64,000 nucleotides of DNA, from NCBI GenBank assembly GCA_032717465.1, contig CM064666.1, forward strand, positions 604,001-668,000. The letters run 5' to 3'. The position numbers were made by a program, and so were the translations under genes. Below, piece by piece: positions 40,371 through 51,006 of this stretch. Origin of the DNA: Coenobita brevimanus (taxonomy: Eukaryota > Arthropoda > Malacostraca > Decapoda > Coenobitidae). How positions within the stretch are numbered: the first letter of the stretch is position 1; each line of letters starts with the position of its first letter. The notes under the pieces were generated by a model. It made no database searches. It saw only the letters and a program-made list of their open reading frames with translations, and was not told the origin of the DNA.

Positions 40371-41737
40371 CTACTTTTTTCATGCCGTTAATGGAAGCAT
40401 AAGTGTAGAAATAGTTGCAGGAAAATAAAAAATAAGTGTTCCGACTCTATAATAGTGTTCCGACTCTAATTGAATTTCTAGCTTGGTACTATGACCAGGT
40501 CACCACATTTCCCCCCGGCATCACATACCGGTATAGCAAAATTTTCATGTGAGGCCTATAGCTACGGTATATCAAACCTTCTTTACCTCCAATTTATTTC
40601 CCACTGTTGATTGACTTCACGTATGTTCCAGCATTATGAAACGATGTAAGTACTGTTTCTGTGTCTGGAGTCGCTGGCTGAAGTTGATATTTTCATAAAG
40701 CCATACTGAGGGGTCATTCAAAGGGTGTTTCCTAAATCTGGTTTTGATATTTTAAATTGAGGTAACTATGAAGTTACCTACCGATATTATTTTTTGTATT
40801 TGTTTTGGGTATATGGCCACCCTTTAATGGGGTATATATTGCTCAAGGTCTGTTTTAAAAATGAGTTGGCAATAGCCATGTTGACGCGTAGGTTTGAATG
40901 GGGATGGCCAAAGCGAGGGAGGGGATCAGAAAAGAAAGAAAGAAGACGATGGGGAGACAGTAGGGAGAGATGAAGGGGGTAAAGGTGTGGAGGGAAGGGT
41001 AGAGGAGAGAGCGTGGGGGGGAGATGGTAGGGAGGGAGGGAGAGGGTAACAAGCTGGGGGAGGAACAGCGACAGGAGAAGGGGAGAGAGAAGCCAGGACA
41101 GGAACAACATAAGGGAATTACGAGTAGCACCGCGAGTACAGTACATTTTCAGACAGCATTTCATACGTTTCAGGCATTTTTGTATTTCCCATGCTAATTG
41201 TCTCTCGAGCAAATCTATCAGCGTATTACCTAAACCTAGGCCATTAAAATACATACTGTCAATTCTCCATACACTATCACCAGACACTGCAAATCTGATC
41301 GCGTAATACATGAACATTGGCCATTAAAATACATAGGTGTCAGCTGTTCTCCATAGAGTATTAGCAGACACTTAGACATATCGCATACGTCCTGCCATAA
41401 CACCAATTTATCCTGATAACTCTGTCTGTACCACAGCTCACATGTTACCACTTGGACGCTAACACCCACCCTCCATATTGAATACCGGCACTTGCTAGGG
41501 TGGTCTCATACAGGAGGTTCCTGTACAATTCCCCGTCAGAAATATTCCCCATCATCTATATACACATCATTTTATATAGCAAATCTAATGCTCGTGAGTT
41601 ACGAGTTATAAACGTGATGATTGTTTTTATAATAAATTAAAATGTGGTATTAAATGAATGGTTAGCGGAAAACAAAAATGTACAACTGAATATTGTAGTA
41701 CTGTATCTTACTGTGGACTGCCTGATTCTGTCAACCT
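40371..41737. other. No gene recognised; purine-rich tract and an 80-bp duplication
   Basis: Purine-rich 40905-41110 (GGGAGGGAGGGAGAGGG type). The segment GGCCATTAAAATACATA...CAGACACT occurs twice (41240 and 41320). Minus-strand Pro/Leu/Ser-rich frames across the purine tract are compositional. Confidence 0.5.
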
Positions 41738-42070
41738 ATAGTCAGACGCCATAATCCCTAGGGGTGGCCGTTTGTCATTTGAGTTGGTTTACAGGGAGGG
41801 GCACTAACGCCCCCAACCCACATGTTGGTACGTAGGGAACACGTGTTTGTTGGTTATATGGTTACTACACAGCGTTATAAATGGTTTCCTGGCTTAAGAA
41901 AACCATTAGGCTTGTCAATGTCAAGTCACCTGAAAAGAAGTGTATTAAAAAGTGGTAGGAAAGATGGGAGATATGGAAAGAGAGGAGGGCAGACGGAAAA
42001 AGAATGGTAAAGGTGAAGGAAGAAGTAAACAGCACTACATCAAGTGAGTGGCTGATAGTCGGCACGATGT
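41738..42070 (-). mobile_element. SINE-B, near full length
   Basis: Reversed tail TATAGTCAGACGCCATAATC, GGCCGTTTGTCATTTGAG, hairpin with one base lost (AATGGTTTCCTGGCTTAAGA + AAACCATT), and reversed 5' end CATCAAGTGAGTGGCTGATA. Confidence 0.85.
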
Positions 42071-42074
42071 GGTG

Positions 42075-42180
42075 CTGCAGCAGCAGTAGTAGTAGCGGAA
42101 GCAGCAGTTGTACAGTAGTAGAAGAAGCAACGGTAGTACCCTAGTTGTAGTAGTAGTAGAAGCAATAGTAGTAAGACCTG
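42075..42180. repeat. Mixed CAG/TAG triplet tract
   Basis: GCAGCAGCAGTAGTAGTAGC-type units adjoining the 5' end of a SINE-B copy. Confidence 0.85.
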
Positions 42181-42814
42181 TTACGTAATTTCCATTTTAT
42201 TCTAGCAAACTCCGTAAGACTGTTGTCACTGAATTTTCGAACGTGGGAGCCTTAGTAAAGCACCTAAATAAATCCTTCCTGAGTGAAATATAACCGTTTA
42301 GTATCAGTGAGAATACACCTAAATGTACGTTACTTGCGATGGGGGGACTAAGGTAGAGAAAAAAAAAAAAGAATAAAAAAATAATGATTTCGAATGTTCA
42401 GGAACCTTGTGGATGTTAGTGGAGGGATGGGTGGGGGGTGGAGGAGGGAGGGAGAGAGGAAAGGGGATAAAAAAAATTTCTGCCGGCTTTTTGTGGAGGG
42501 AAAGTAAGAGGCAGGGAGGGAGGAGAAGAGGAATAAAGGGGGAATGAGGGACGAGGAATGGGGAGGGAGAGGAGGAGGAGGAGGGGGAAGGGGGGCGTAA
42601 TGGAGAGGAGGTGGGGGACGGAGAGAAACAGGAGGGAAGAAAGTGGAGGACAGGTGAGGGTGTGGAGGAAAGTACTTCATTAGACTGAGATTCAAATCAA
42701 AATATTTTTTTTGCGTAGCCTACATACCGGTACGTATGCACACACCTGCTATCCATATGGGATGTTTTATAGCCCAAAAAGAAGGTGCAGTTAGTAACCT
42801 TCTGGAGGCTAATT
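42181..42814. other. No gene; purine-rich 42355-42670
   Basis: A-run and GGGAGGGAGAGGAGG-type purine tract. No frame of value. Confidence 0.5.
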
Positions 42815-43175
42815 TATAGAGGAAATATACACATACCGGTACTTACATAAACACATACCGCACCTAAATCCATATAAATCCATATAACTGCATAATGGAA
42901 AAGAGCCGCAGACGCGTAGGAAGGAGGACTGGAGGGACGGAGGGGGGAGGAAAGGTACCAACCGCCTAATTTTGAGTTGGGCAGCAATGGAAAAATACAC
43001 ATACTGGTACTTACATAAAGACATACCATACATAAATTCATATAAATCCAAATATATACACAAAAAATACGAAAATGGGGTAATGGAGTAGAAGGGACGA
43101 AGAAGTGGGGGGGAGGGGAGGTGGATGGAATGGCTGGAGGGAGGGAGGGGTGGAGGAAAACACCGGACTGGTTCA
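42815..43175. repeat. Tandem duplication, about 175-bp unit x2
   Basis: ATACACATACCGGTACTTAC + ATAAACACATACC (42828) recurs as ATACACATACTGGTACTTAC (42996). Each is followed by AAATCCATATAAATCC-like sequence and a purine-rich stretch. Confidence 0.75.
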
Positions 43176-43892
43176 TTTTAAGCCGAGCGGAGCGGGTGGG
43201 AGGAATATAGTGCTTGTGTAAGTGTAATTTGCCTATTCGCCCCTTTAAATTCCTTGATATTAATTAGACTTCCGTGGAGTATATTGAACTTTGGCTTTTG
43301 ACTTGCTGTGAGGTTTATTATTGTCTTAAACTGGATTTTCTGGGGGAATATTTTAACCGGCAGTGTTGTTTGGTGTTTTAGAAGGCCTTTGTCCAGGTAG
43401 CGTGTGCACCATTTTTGTTTTACAGCTTTATTTCCCGTACCTCACAGATAGGATGAGACAATATTATGGCACTTCATACTTTCTCTTGCGTTTTTTCGTG
43501 ACCAGCAGCATATGTAATGGTAATTCAATGTTATAACGACATTCAAGATGGCGATGGTAGTACATTGTAGCAGCAGGTTAAGTTGAAGCATAGTTTGACC
43601 AGATATTGAAATTATGCTGTTAATTGTGATATTTCTGGCCAAATTTTTATATTCAGGAGACTTTTGAGTTAAGACCTTTCCTGAACTTCTTTTTTCGTAT
43701 TGCATAAATGGTCTGGTAGTGGAGAGCATAGTGGACGTGGCATTTAACAGGGTTTCCACTGAATTTAAAGTACTTTCATATTAGGTTTGCTTCTCATCTC
43801 ACTTTGCTTATCATAGTACTTTACTGGGTTAACTGCAAGTCAGTTCTAATAGTCGTGCATTGCCTTTTTGTTAATATTGTTTTGCTTTTCAG
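43176..43892. other. No gene; MITE-F fragment near 43425-43565
   Basis: TTATTTCCCGTACCTCACAG, TTTCGTGACCAGCAGCATAT and ACATTCAAGATGG match MITE-F without its ends. The remainder is unique and may be an intron upstream of the candidate exon at 43893. Confidence 0.4.
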
Positions 43893-43999
43893 TGCATAGT
43901 TTTGTTTACCAAGACGTGCTCGGTTGAAGGTGACGGGTGTTTTGGATTCAAGCGACCAAAAAGACGGTTGTTTGCATTCAGGTGGCGAGGGCTGTGCAG
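43893..43999 (+). CDS. Candidate internal exon (107 bp), unidentified gene
   Basis: The strongest splice-site pair in the window: acceptor AATATTGTTTTGCTTTTCAG and donor GTGCAG|GTAAGG. One forward frame is open throughout (CIVLFTKTC then SVEGDGCFGFKRPKRRLFAF and RWRGLC); the other two have stops. It does not join in frame to the candidates at 39531 or 47403, so it may be a 5' untranslated exon or part of a non-coding RNA. No domain is recognised. The base composition is more balanced than its flanks. Confidence 0.35.
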
Positions 44000-44167
44000 G
44001 TAAGGTTTTATTTTATTTTTTTCCAGCACATAACATACCCCCCAAATAACAAAACTTCCACACACGACTCACCAGCAAGATCAGTCTTTCCATGGCTGAC
44101 AATCTCTACATGCTCTCCTTGACGCACCGCACACAAAATCAACATTATTTCGCAATCTGCCTCTTAT

Positions 44168-44270
44168 ACCACATCTCTAATGCACCCACCTATCACAAAC
44201 TCTGCATAAGATGGAATTCCTAATGCACCCACCTATCACAAACTCTGCATAAGATGGAATTCCTTCTCGT
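44168..44270. repeat. 48-bp direct duplication inside the LINE relic
   Basis: TAATGCACCCACCTATCACA + AACTCTGCATAAGATGG appears twice in tandem. It carries the LINE's Cys-rich codons (LCRVCDRWVH in reverse). Confidence 0.85.
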
Positions 44271-44607
44271 AGCTTCCCTTGTGGCAGAGTGCACATGGCT
44301 ACGCTCCCTCTGCTATGTCAGGTTTGCCAACAGCCCTAGATGCCACCTTTATCTTCATTTATTCTCAAACTGTTGTGCCCCCTTCAGTCTCTGCATTTCC
44401 TGAATCATTCTTCTGCCTCCTTTTCATCCTCTGCAGTTGTCAGCATACGTCACCCAGGGGAATCCTTTTTTGAAGTCACGTGAGAGCTGCCAGCACCATG
44501 ACAAATAAGGGGCTCAAGACCCTGATGCATGCCAGCATTTGCAAAAAGTAACCCGATTCCCCCATTCACTCACTGGGTGCAAGCGCGCATATCTATCTGT
44601 CTGTGTG

Positions 44608-44612
<5 letters not shown>

Positions 44613-44641
<29 letters not shown>
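44613..44641. repeat. (AT)n microsatellite
   Basis: TATATATA run preceded by TGTCTGTGTGTCTGTA. It breaks the LINE relic's palm region. Confidence 0.95.
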
Positions 44642-44642
<1 letters not shown>

Positions 44643-45540
44643 TAACCACTCTGGCCACTCCTTGATCCAAGCTTTTTCATTGCCCAGTTCGACCCCAGGA
44701 ATTGTCAGACCTTCTCCGGATCAACAAAAACAAAGTACAGATCTCTCTTTCCCAAATATTTTTCCTTAAGCTCTCAGGGAATGTAGGATCAGTAGCTCCT
44801 TTATTTGGCATAAACCCAGACTGCATATCATCAGTATTCACCTTTTACCTTGTAGGAGTACCATCATTATCTGGTCCAAAAGTTTTATGCCTCTATAATT
44901 TCCTCATTCCGGGCCATCACCCTTCCCTTTGTACACATTTACAGTCACACACTTCAGCCAAGCATCTGGGACAACATTCATATATAATCGTATTTATCAA
45001 GTCAGTGACTAGTCTCACTCCTGTAACTCCTGAGGCCTTCTGGATTTCAGCAGTCACCCAGATACACCTGCTGCCATCCCCACCTGCCTATTGCCCTGCT
45101 CACAGTAGCAGCATCAATCAATGGCTAAGGGTCAAACACTCCAAACCTTCGCTGTTCCAGACTCCTCATTCAGCAACCGGTTATAATGCTCTTCAGGTGT
45201 TTGTAATATCCTGACTCTCCACTACTATGTTTAATTCATTCTTCACACACTGCACACCTGTTATACAGTACTTCTGATTTCCCTCTTCATCTGATTTGCT
45301 ACCTTAAACACCATTTTCTTTCTGTGCCGTTTAGGTTATCCAGTAAGTTTGAGACTCAGAATTTGCTCTGTATACCTCCCTTCTAGTCCTACACTCAGCA
45401 GCCAAGTATTCCAGTTACCTCTCCTCTTCCAGTCCCAGATGTCTTATCTCTTTAACTGCAGCTTCCACACCCTCCCCACCACCATGTTTCCCTATGTCTT
45501 GTTCATAGTAAAATATTGCAGTGTTCAGAGGTAAATACTG

Positions 45541-45805
45541 ATGTTTAGGTCAGTTTTGTTGTTCACGTCAATGTTGCTGTTCATAAAGCCAGTGTTCTGC
45601 TCATTGAAGAAGCCAGTGTTGTTCAGCTCAAGAGATTAATTTTGCCATGTTTGTACAGATTAATACTGCCCTGTTTGTAAAGGTCAGTTGTGGTTTGTCA
45701 TAAAGGTTAGCTTTGATCTCAGGTAAATTTTGCCCTGGCTTTTAGGTGCATTTTCCTGTTTGTGAAGATTAAATTGAGTTTGTGATATAGGTATAATTTG
45801 GTGTC
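45541..45805. repeat. Degenerate flank of the 27-bp array
   Basis: Loose units of the form TTTTGCCCTGTTTGTAAAGG + TCAGT, increasingly similar to the 27-bp consensus toward 45806. Confidence 0.65.
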
Positions 45806-46340
45806 TCGTAAAGGTTTGTCATGCCCTATTTTTCATAAAGGTTTGTCATGCCCTATTTTTCATAAAGGTTTGTCAGGCCCTGTTTTTCATAAAGGTTTCA
45901 GTCAGGCCCTGTTTTTCATAAAGGTTTGTCAGGCCCTGTTTTTCATAAAGGTTTGTCATGCCCTGTTTTTCATAAAGGTTTGTCATGCCCTATTTTACAT
46001 AAAGGTTTGTCATGCCCTGTTTTTCATAAAGGTTTGTCATGCCCTATTTTTCATAAAGGTTTGTCATGCCCTGTTTTTCATAAAGGTTTGTCATGCCCTG
46101 TTTTTCATAAAGGTTTGTCATGCCCTATTTTTCATAAAGGTTTGTCTTGCCCTGTTTTTCATAAAGGTTTGTCTTGCCCTGTTTTTCATAAAGGTTTGTC
46201 ATGCCCTGTTTTTCATAAAGGTTTGTCATGCCCTGTTTTTCATAAGGGTTTGTCATGCCCTGTTTTTCATAAAGGTTTGTCATGCCCTGTTTTTCATAAA
46301 GGTTTCAGTCATGCCCTGTTCTTCATAAAGGTGTCTGTTT
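45806..46340. repeat. Minisatellite, 27-bp unit x about 19
   Basis: Unit GGTTTGTCATGCCCTGTTTT + TCATAAA. Most units differ by one or two bases (CTATTTTT for CTGTTTTT, CTTGCC for CATGCC). Two units carry a CA insertion (GTTTCAGTCA). The period is a multiple of three, so two plus frames stay open (repeats VCHALFFIK and GLSCPVFHK); I treat these as consequences of the period. There is no spacer between units, so it is not a CRISPR array. Confidence 0.95.
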
Positions 46341-47402
46341 TGCCCTTTATAAATGTATAATTTTGGTTTGCTCTAAAAGTTGTTCTGTACTGTATTGAAG
46401 GGGTGATATCAGCAGTGCCTCTGGTGTTTAAACAGTTCCGAGCTATTTTTAGGGCAGAATGTCATGATCTAGCAGGGAAAGTTTTTAAACTGGAGTGAGA
46501 GGCTCAAGTGGAGATTGTGTTCATTTCTAGTTCTGTGGCCACACCCTTTATGATGGCGTTGGATTATAGATGTATAGCAGGTTAAAGAAGTCCCCTTATT
46601 TTGTCCCCATGTTGGAGTACAGGGGTTAGAGGCTAGAACAACATTTAAGAGTAGAGGTGTATGTGTCTCATAATGACATGGCCTCCTGTAACCTGTTGAA
46701 CATGAACTGTTGTGCAAAGGCTACGGTGTTCTGGGGTGCACTACCAACTGTACCTCCAAGTATGATTCAGACTGCATGACCTGAGTTTTAAGTCATTGTA
46801 GCGAAGTTAACCTCTTCAGACCAGTGACTGGTTTCAGCCTGCTACCTTCAGTTTTATTTGCCTGACTAGTGTGGAAGGGGATAAAATAATTTCTCTGATG
46901 TAGCTACATATTGCGGCATATCATTAAGTCTTGGCAAATGGCTGAATTTTTCCTGGGATAATTCTCGGGGGGGGGGGGGGGACAGTTATGCAAAGTTTCC
47001 TCACTGCTTTAGTGACTAGCCTGCTTATTACAGTATTTAAGGTTTTTTCTGTTTGTACATTTATGCAGCACAGATATAGGGTTGTATAGGAGGTTAATCC
47101 CCTTTTGGAGGGGTTTAGTGTACCATGTCACCTTCCAGCACCCCCTTGGCTGCTATGTCAGTTAAAGTTACTGTATAAAACTTTTGGAGTAGGTAATTAT
47201 TTTTAGCTAAGTGAAGTATGGAGGCAGCAAAAATACTTTCTCAGGAATCAAGTGGTTTGGATTTTACTGTAACCCTCCACCCATCCAAAGAGATTACTAT
47301 TTGATTAACCCTCCTGAGTTTTTAAAATCTAACTCCCCTACCCTTACAATTTCTGTTTACTCTGGCTCTTCTCCCTGGAGACTAACTTTTTTGTTTTTGC
47401 AG
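46341..47402. other. No gene; LINE-A/SINE-B tail fragment 46530-46575 and a G-run
   Basis: GTGGCCACACCCTTTATGAT + GGCGTTGGATTATAGATG is the shared tail. A run of about 15 G sits at 46967-46981. Otherwise unique. Confidence 0.5.
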
Positions 47403-47452
47403 GTGGTGAGTTACCATGTCAAGCTTGGTTCAAGACTGGCCCATACATCTAG
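47403..47452 (+). other. Weak candidate 50-bp exon
   Basis: Acceptor CTTTTTTGTTTTTGCAG and donor CATCTAG|GTGAAA bracket 50 bp open in one frame (VVSYHVKLGSRLAHTS). Short length and lack of partner exons make this weak. Confidence 0.2.
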
Positions 47453-50074
47453 GTGAAAACAAGCTACATCAAGAATATTGGTGGTTAGTCATTCAGTTTA
47501 GAGTAGCCAAATTTCAATCTTTCTTAGTCCTGATTAATACAAGTATAACACCAATTTCCCGGCATTAAATGAACCAGCACCTCTTCTAATGTATACAAAA
47601 GAGTGCGCTTGAAATTCCCGCACCCAACAAACTAGTTCGGGTGGCCACATATAGTGTTGAGTTTGGTGCCTGGTGACATGGATTGCTTACACTGCATGTC
47701 CTGGTGGTGATCCCTGTATGTTGTCCGGGTCTTACCTCCATTTACCTACCTGTGGCTTCAGCTGTGGATTATAAGAAAGGTGTGTCATTGGTGGTGTAGA
47801 GTATAAATACCAGTCTTCCAGTACAGACCTCCTTGATGTGGTTAATTGGTACATCTAACTGCCAGTGACATAACTACCTCATTAGCCAAATGTAGTAATA
47901 AATGGGGATAAATGTTAATTGGATCTGGCCCACAAGTTCACTCCTTATATTTGAATAATAACCCCTACAAAGACTGGAGGGACTGGATCAGCATTATACA
48001 GATTCTGCTACTCATGAACCGGATGACCCTTTTCTCGTATTTTGCCTGATTCAGCATTATCGATGTCTTTCGTCCATGTATAAGAAACTCAGATTAACCG
48101 TTCATCGCCATCAAATAAGACATATCATTCTTCTTGCAAATGAGACGCATCATTCTTCTAGTTAAGTTTATCCGTAAATACTGTATCATCACTTACAGTT
48201 CCTTCTTTATTACCACCACAGTCAAAAGGTTATATCCATCTCTGGCGTCTACTGAGACTTGAGTGTGGAGCGCATAAACCATAATTACATTTTGGGGTTG
48301 TTTGCATGTGGGAACCAGTCACCGTGAGGCGTGCCATTACTGTTCTTGGCGACAGATACGTACCAAGTTTACTTCTCTGGCCACCCGTATCTTCACACAA
48401 TGTTCACTCTGCTGTCTGATCATAGTGATGGGGGGGATAATGCAGTAAGAAATTTTTAGTATCGTTTAAAAAGAGAGAACTGTAGCGAAAAGTGGACCGT
48501 GGTGTTCCCTTGCGGAAGTTGTGACATAAGATATTGGTTAGTCAGCTGTTCATGTAGGAAAAGGGAAAAAATTGCTTATTCTGTGCAGAGATTGATTGAA
48601 GAAGCTTATGAACATCAGAAAAACAATGAAAGATGGTAAGAATATAGAGCAGGATCAAGTGATGATGGAATGGTATTGACAGCAGCAGATGAAGTGGACT
48701 TGTCAGGTGGCTTGATAATGAACCAGTCACAGTTGTTCCATAAAAAAAACTTAAATTAGAACATGTGTGATTATACTGAAGGATACTGGGTCAGAGGTGT
48801 AACTAAGTCTTTATTACTGGTATTAAAGTACTGTGTATGTGACCTCCTTTGGTTCTTGTTGAATTGCATGTACTCATACAGCCTTGGTTAGTCCAGCAAG
48901 ACTCCGCAACCAAGGGTGCTGGAAAATTGGTGTTATACTAAACAGTGCTAGTCATGAGAGTCTTAGTTGTAGGACTATAGCTATTAAAGATTGAAGACTG
49001 GCTGTATATGCACTATGTATTTTCTTCCAATGCTGAGCTTTAAAAATAGCATTTTTCATTAAATACTTTGATTTTCTGTGTACATATGTATTTGATTAGT
49101 ACATTGCCTATGCTGAGGTACAGAATGGTACCATATTTTTCACCTAAAGACTTCTGTGAGGGATTGCATTATTATTATTATTATATTTTTTTTTTTTAAG
49201 CATCTCTTATCTTTGGTAAAGATTCAGTTAAATCTTGCTTTTTTACCAGTCTTCTTAAATTTGATTTGTAATTTGAGGAATCATCTGATATCAGATCTTT
49301 AAGAAAGACTCCAGCATACATGTGTGCCTCTGCCTTGGTCATGAACTATATGATGCCATATTGTGGAAGAATTGGCTGGATTTCAAAAGCCAGTCATATT
49401 ATAGTTCCCTGAAATATTAATAATCTTCAGTAGCTGTTAAAATACAAATACTTTTTGGAAAGAAATGATTGACTTGTTTTTGATCTTGTGTTATACTAAA
49501 ATGTGTCTGATCGGAGAGCAATAATTTCTAGCCAGTCATTTAATCTTAAAATTTATTAATGAAATGTCATTGGCAATTAATACGTGCCGAAATTGATTAA
49601 AGGAAATTGTACAAGGGTATTCTTAGGAGCATTCATGAACTTTTAGGAGAATGATCTAGTAATAGCAAGGTTGAAATGCAATATCAGACTAATGGGGTTT
49701 GTTTGTTGAAGGCTGGTTTTTGCTTATAGTTGGGTGCATTGTGAATTGATCTGGAATATTTTCAAGGCCTACAATGCTTCCTGTGCCACCTTGAGTATGA
49801 CTGTATGTTTTGCCAATCCTGAGAACATCTAGATTAGGTAGAACAGTCCTTGGTGATGTGGTTTAGATGCTGAAAATGGGAGCTTTCAAGATTTGTTTGG
49901 TATTCGATAATTTTCATGTAAGTTCAGGCAACCGTGCTACTTTTCGCCACTTCCTCTCCTCCCCAACAGGCTGAACTTCGGATGTAGATGATGACCAGGA
50001 GCTGCAGGCTGAAGTCAGAGGAGAAGACTTGAAAATCGATTGAAATATGGAGTTAACACCTGATGTACCGAACG
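47453..50074. other. About 2.6 kb without recognised genes or repeats
   Basis: The most repeat-poor stretch of the window, AT-rich, with a TTA/T-run at 49170-49198. Possibly intronic. A pyrimidine-rich acceptor at 49970 leads into a fragment similar to repeat I (GAGCTGCAGGCTGAAGTCAG), so I do not call an exon there. Confidence 0.4.
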
Positions 50075-50425
50075 AAAGGCGTCAGCACTCATCTGCCAAA
50101 TGAAGGACATCATCACTTATCTACCAGATGAAGGACATCAGCACTCATCTACCAAATGAAGGACATCAGCACTTATCTACCAGATGAAGGACATCAGCAC
50201 TTATCTACCAGATGAAGGACATCAGCACTCATCTACCAAATGAAGGACATCAGCACTTATCTACCAAATGAAGGACATCAGCACTCATCTACCAGACGAA
50301 GGACATCATCACTCATCTACCAGACGAAGGACATCAACCAAATGAAGGATATCAGCACTCAACAACCAAACGAAAGCTGTCAGCACTCGTCTACCAGACG
50401 AAGGACATCAGCACTTTTGTCTCTT
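50075..50425. repeat. Minisatellite, 28-bp unit x about 12
   Basis: Unit ATCTACCARATGAAGGACAT + CAGCACTC. The right-hand units are more diverged (CGAAGGACATCATCAC, one 18-bp unit). The period is not divisible by three, so reading frames rotate. Confidence 0.95.
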
Positions 50426-50474
50426 GATAACGTACATTTATAAGTACAGTCAACCAAAGAAAAAAAAAAAAGTA

Positions 50475-51006
50475 CAGGGAGGTCCCGAAGATACGAGCAG
50501 TTAGGTTCCATTTGGCTTAGTCATATAACGAATTCTCATATAACAAAACACGTAACTGATGGTAAAATATTGGTTGGGTTCAAGGACCCCATCAAAGGTA
50601 AGTGTTCAAGCTAGAATATACGACACCAGATGCAACAAACATCTGTATTACTGAACTGTAGGGAAAGCAGCCTGAAAGAGCAAATAGTATGCAAATAACA
50701 TGACTGCACATTAATTAAACATATAAAACATGCATAACGCTCATCTGTAGGTGGTAATGTTGTGTTGGAGTTGGGAAGCTGGCAGTCACCAGCTGAGCAG
50801 TCCCATTATTTCTCTCTGAGGTTTGAGAGAAAACGACAATGACTGCATTTGCTGGGATGATTTAGTTAGAATCCTCCCACTTTACCCAAGACTGAATGTC
50901 GTATCATTGTATTTTCGAGATTGTATATTGAAAATAGTCCCTGATTTACTCTGGTCGTATCATCGGTTTCTCGTATATTGAGTTACCGTATAACGGGACC
51001 TACCTG
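50475..51006. mobile_element. Tigger/pogo-like MITE, about 532 bp
   Basis: Left CAGGGAGGTCCCGAAGATAC; right end, in reverse complement, CAGGTAGGTCCCGTTATACG. TA flanks on both sides (50473-50474 and 51007-51008). Subterminal ATATAACGAATTCTCATATA and GTATATTGAGTTACCGTATA are also inverted-like. No transposase. Confidence 0.75.

Larger units (their letters stand above)
44030..45530 (-). pseudogene. Non-LTR retrotransposon reverse transcriptase relic
   Basis: A decayed LINE ORF2 read across several frames on the minus strand, from high to low coordinates. Near 45480-45390 a linker YLAAECRTRREVYRAN, then GVFKVANQMKRE. At 45195 EEHYNRLLNEESGT. At 44945-44873 VYKGKGDGPE*GNYRGIKLL, the conserved fingers motif. 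At 44840 MQSGFMPNKGATD. At 44735-44680 VFVDPEKV and WAMKKLG. At 44550 a HQG motif (ANAGMHQG). At about 44450 TYADNC, the catalytic YADD box with the second Asp changed to Asn. Finally a Cys-rich end (PCALCHKG, then NSILCRVCDRWVH). An AT microsatellite (44613-44641) replaces part of the palm and a 48-bp unit is duplicated near 44168-44270. Many stops: not functional. Clade not assigned. Confidence 0.75.

Noticed and set aside
40787..41317. 176-codon minus-strand frame
   Set aside because: It spans an 80-bp duplication and a purine tract; the C-terminal half is Leu/Pro/Ser low complexity.
45798..46328. 176-codon frame of FIKVCHALF repeats
   Set aside because: Explained by a 27-bp period that is divisible by three; a second frame is also open, and there is no start context or flanking coding sequence.
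45806..46340. Possible CRISPR-like array
   Set aside because: Units are contiguous without unique spacers, and the genome is eukaryotic.
46967..46981. G-quadruplex candidate in a run of 15 G
   Set aside because: A homopolymer run alone is weak evidence and similar runs (57348, 60100) occur in low-complexity DNA.
39345..47452. Joining candidate exons at 39531, 43893-43999 and 47403-47452 into one coding gene
   Set aside because: Junctions checked by frame: the ATG frame of the first meets a stop (AGT GCA TAG) and the open frame of the second meets TGA in the third. At best untranslated or non-coding exons.
49970..50040. Exon after the pyrimidine-rich acceptor CCTCTCCTCCCCAACAG
   Set aside because: All forward frames hit early stops and the sequence resembles repeat I (CTGCAGGCTGAAGT).
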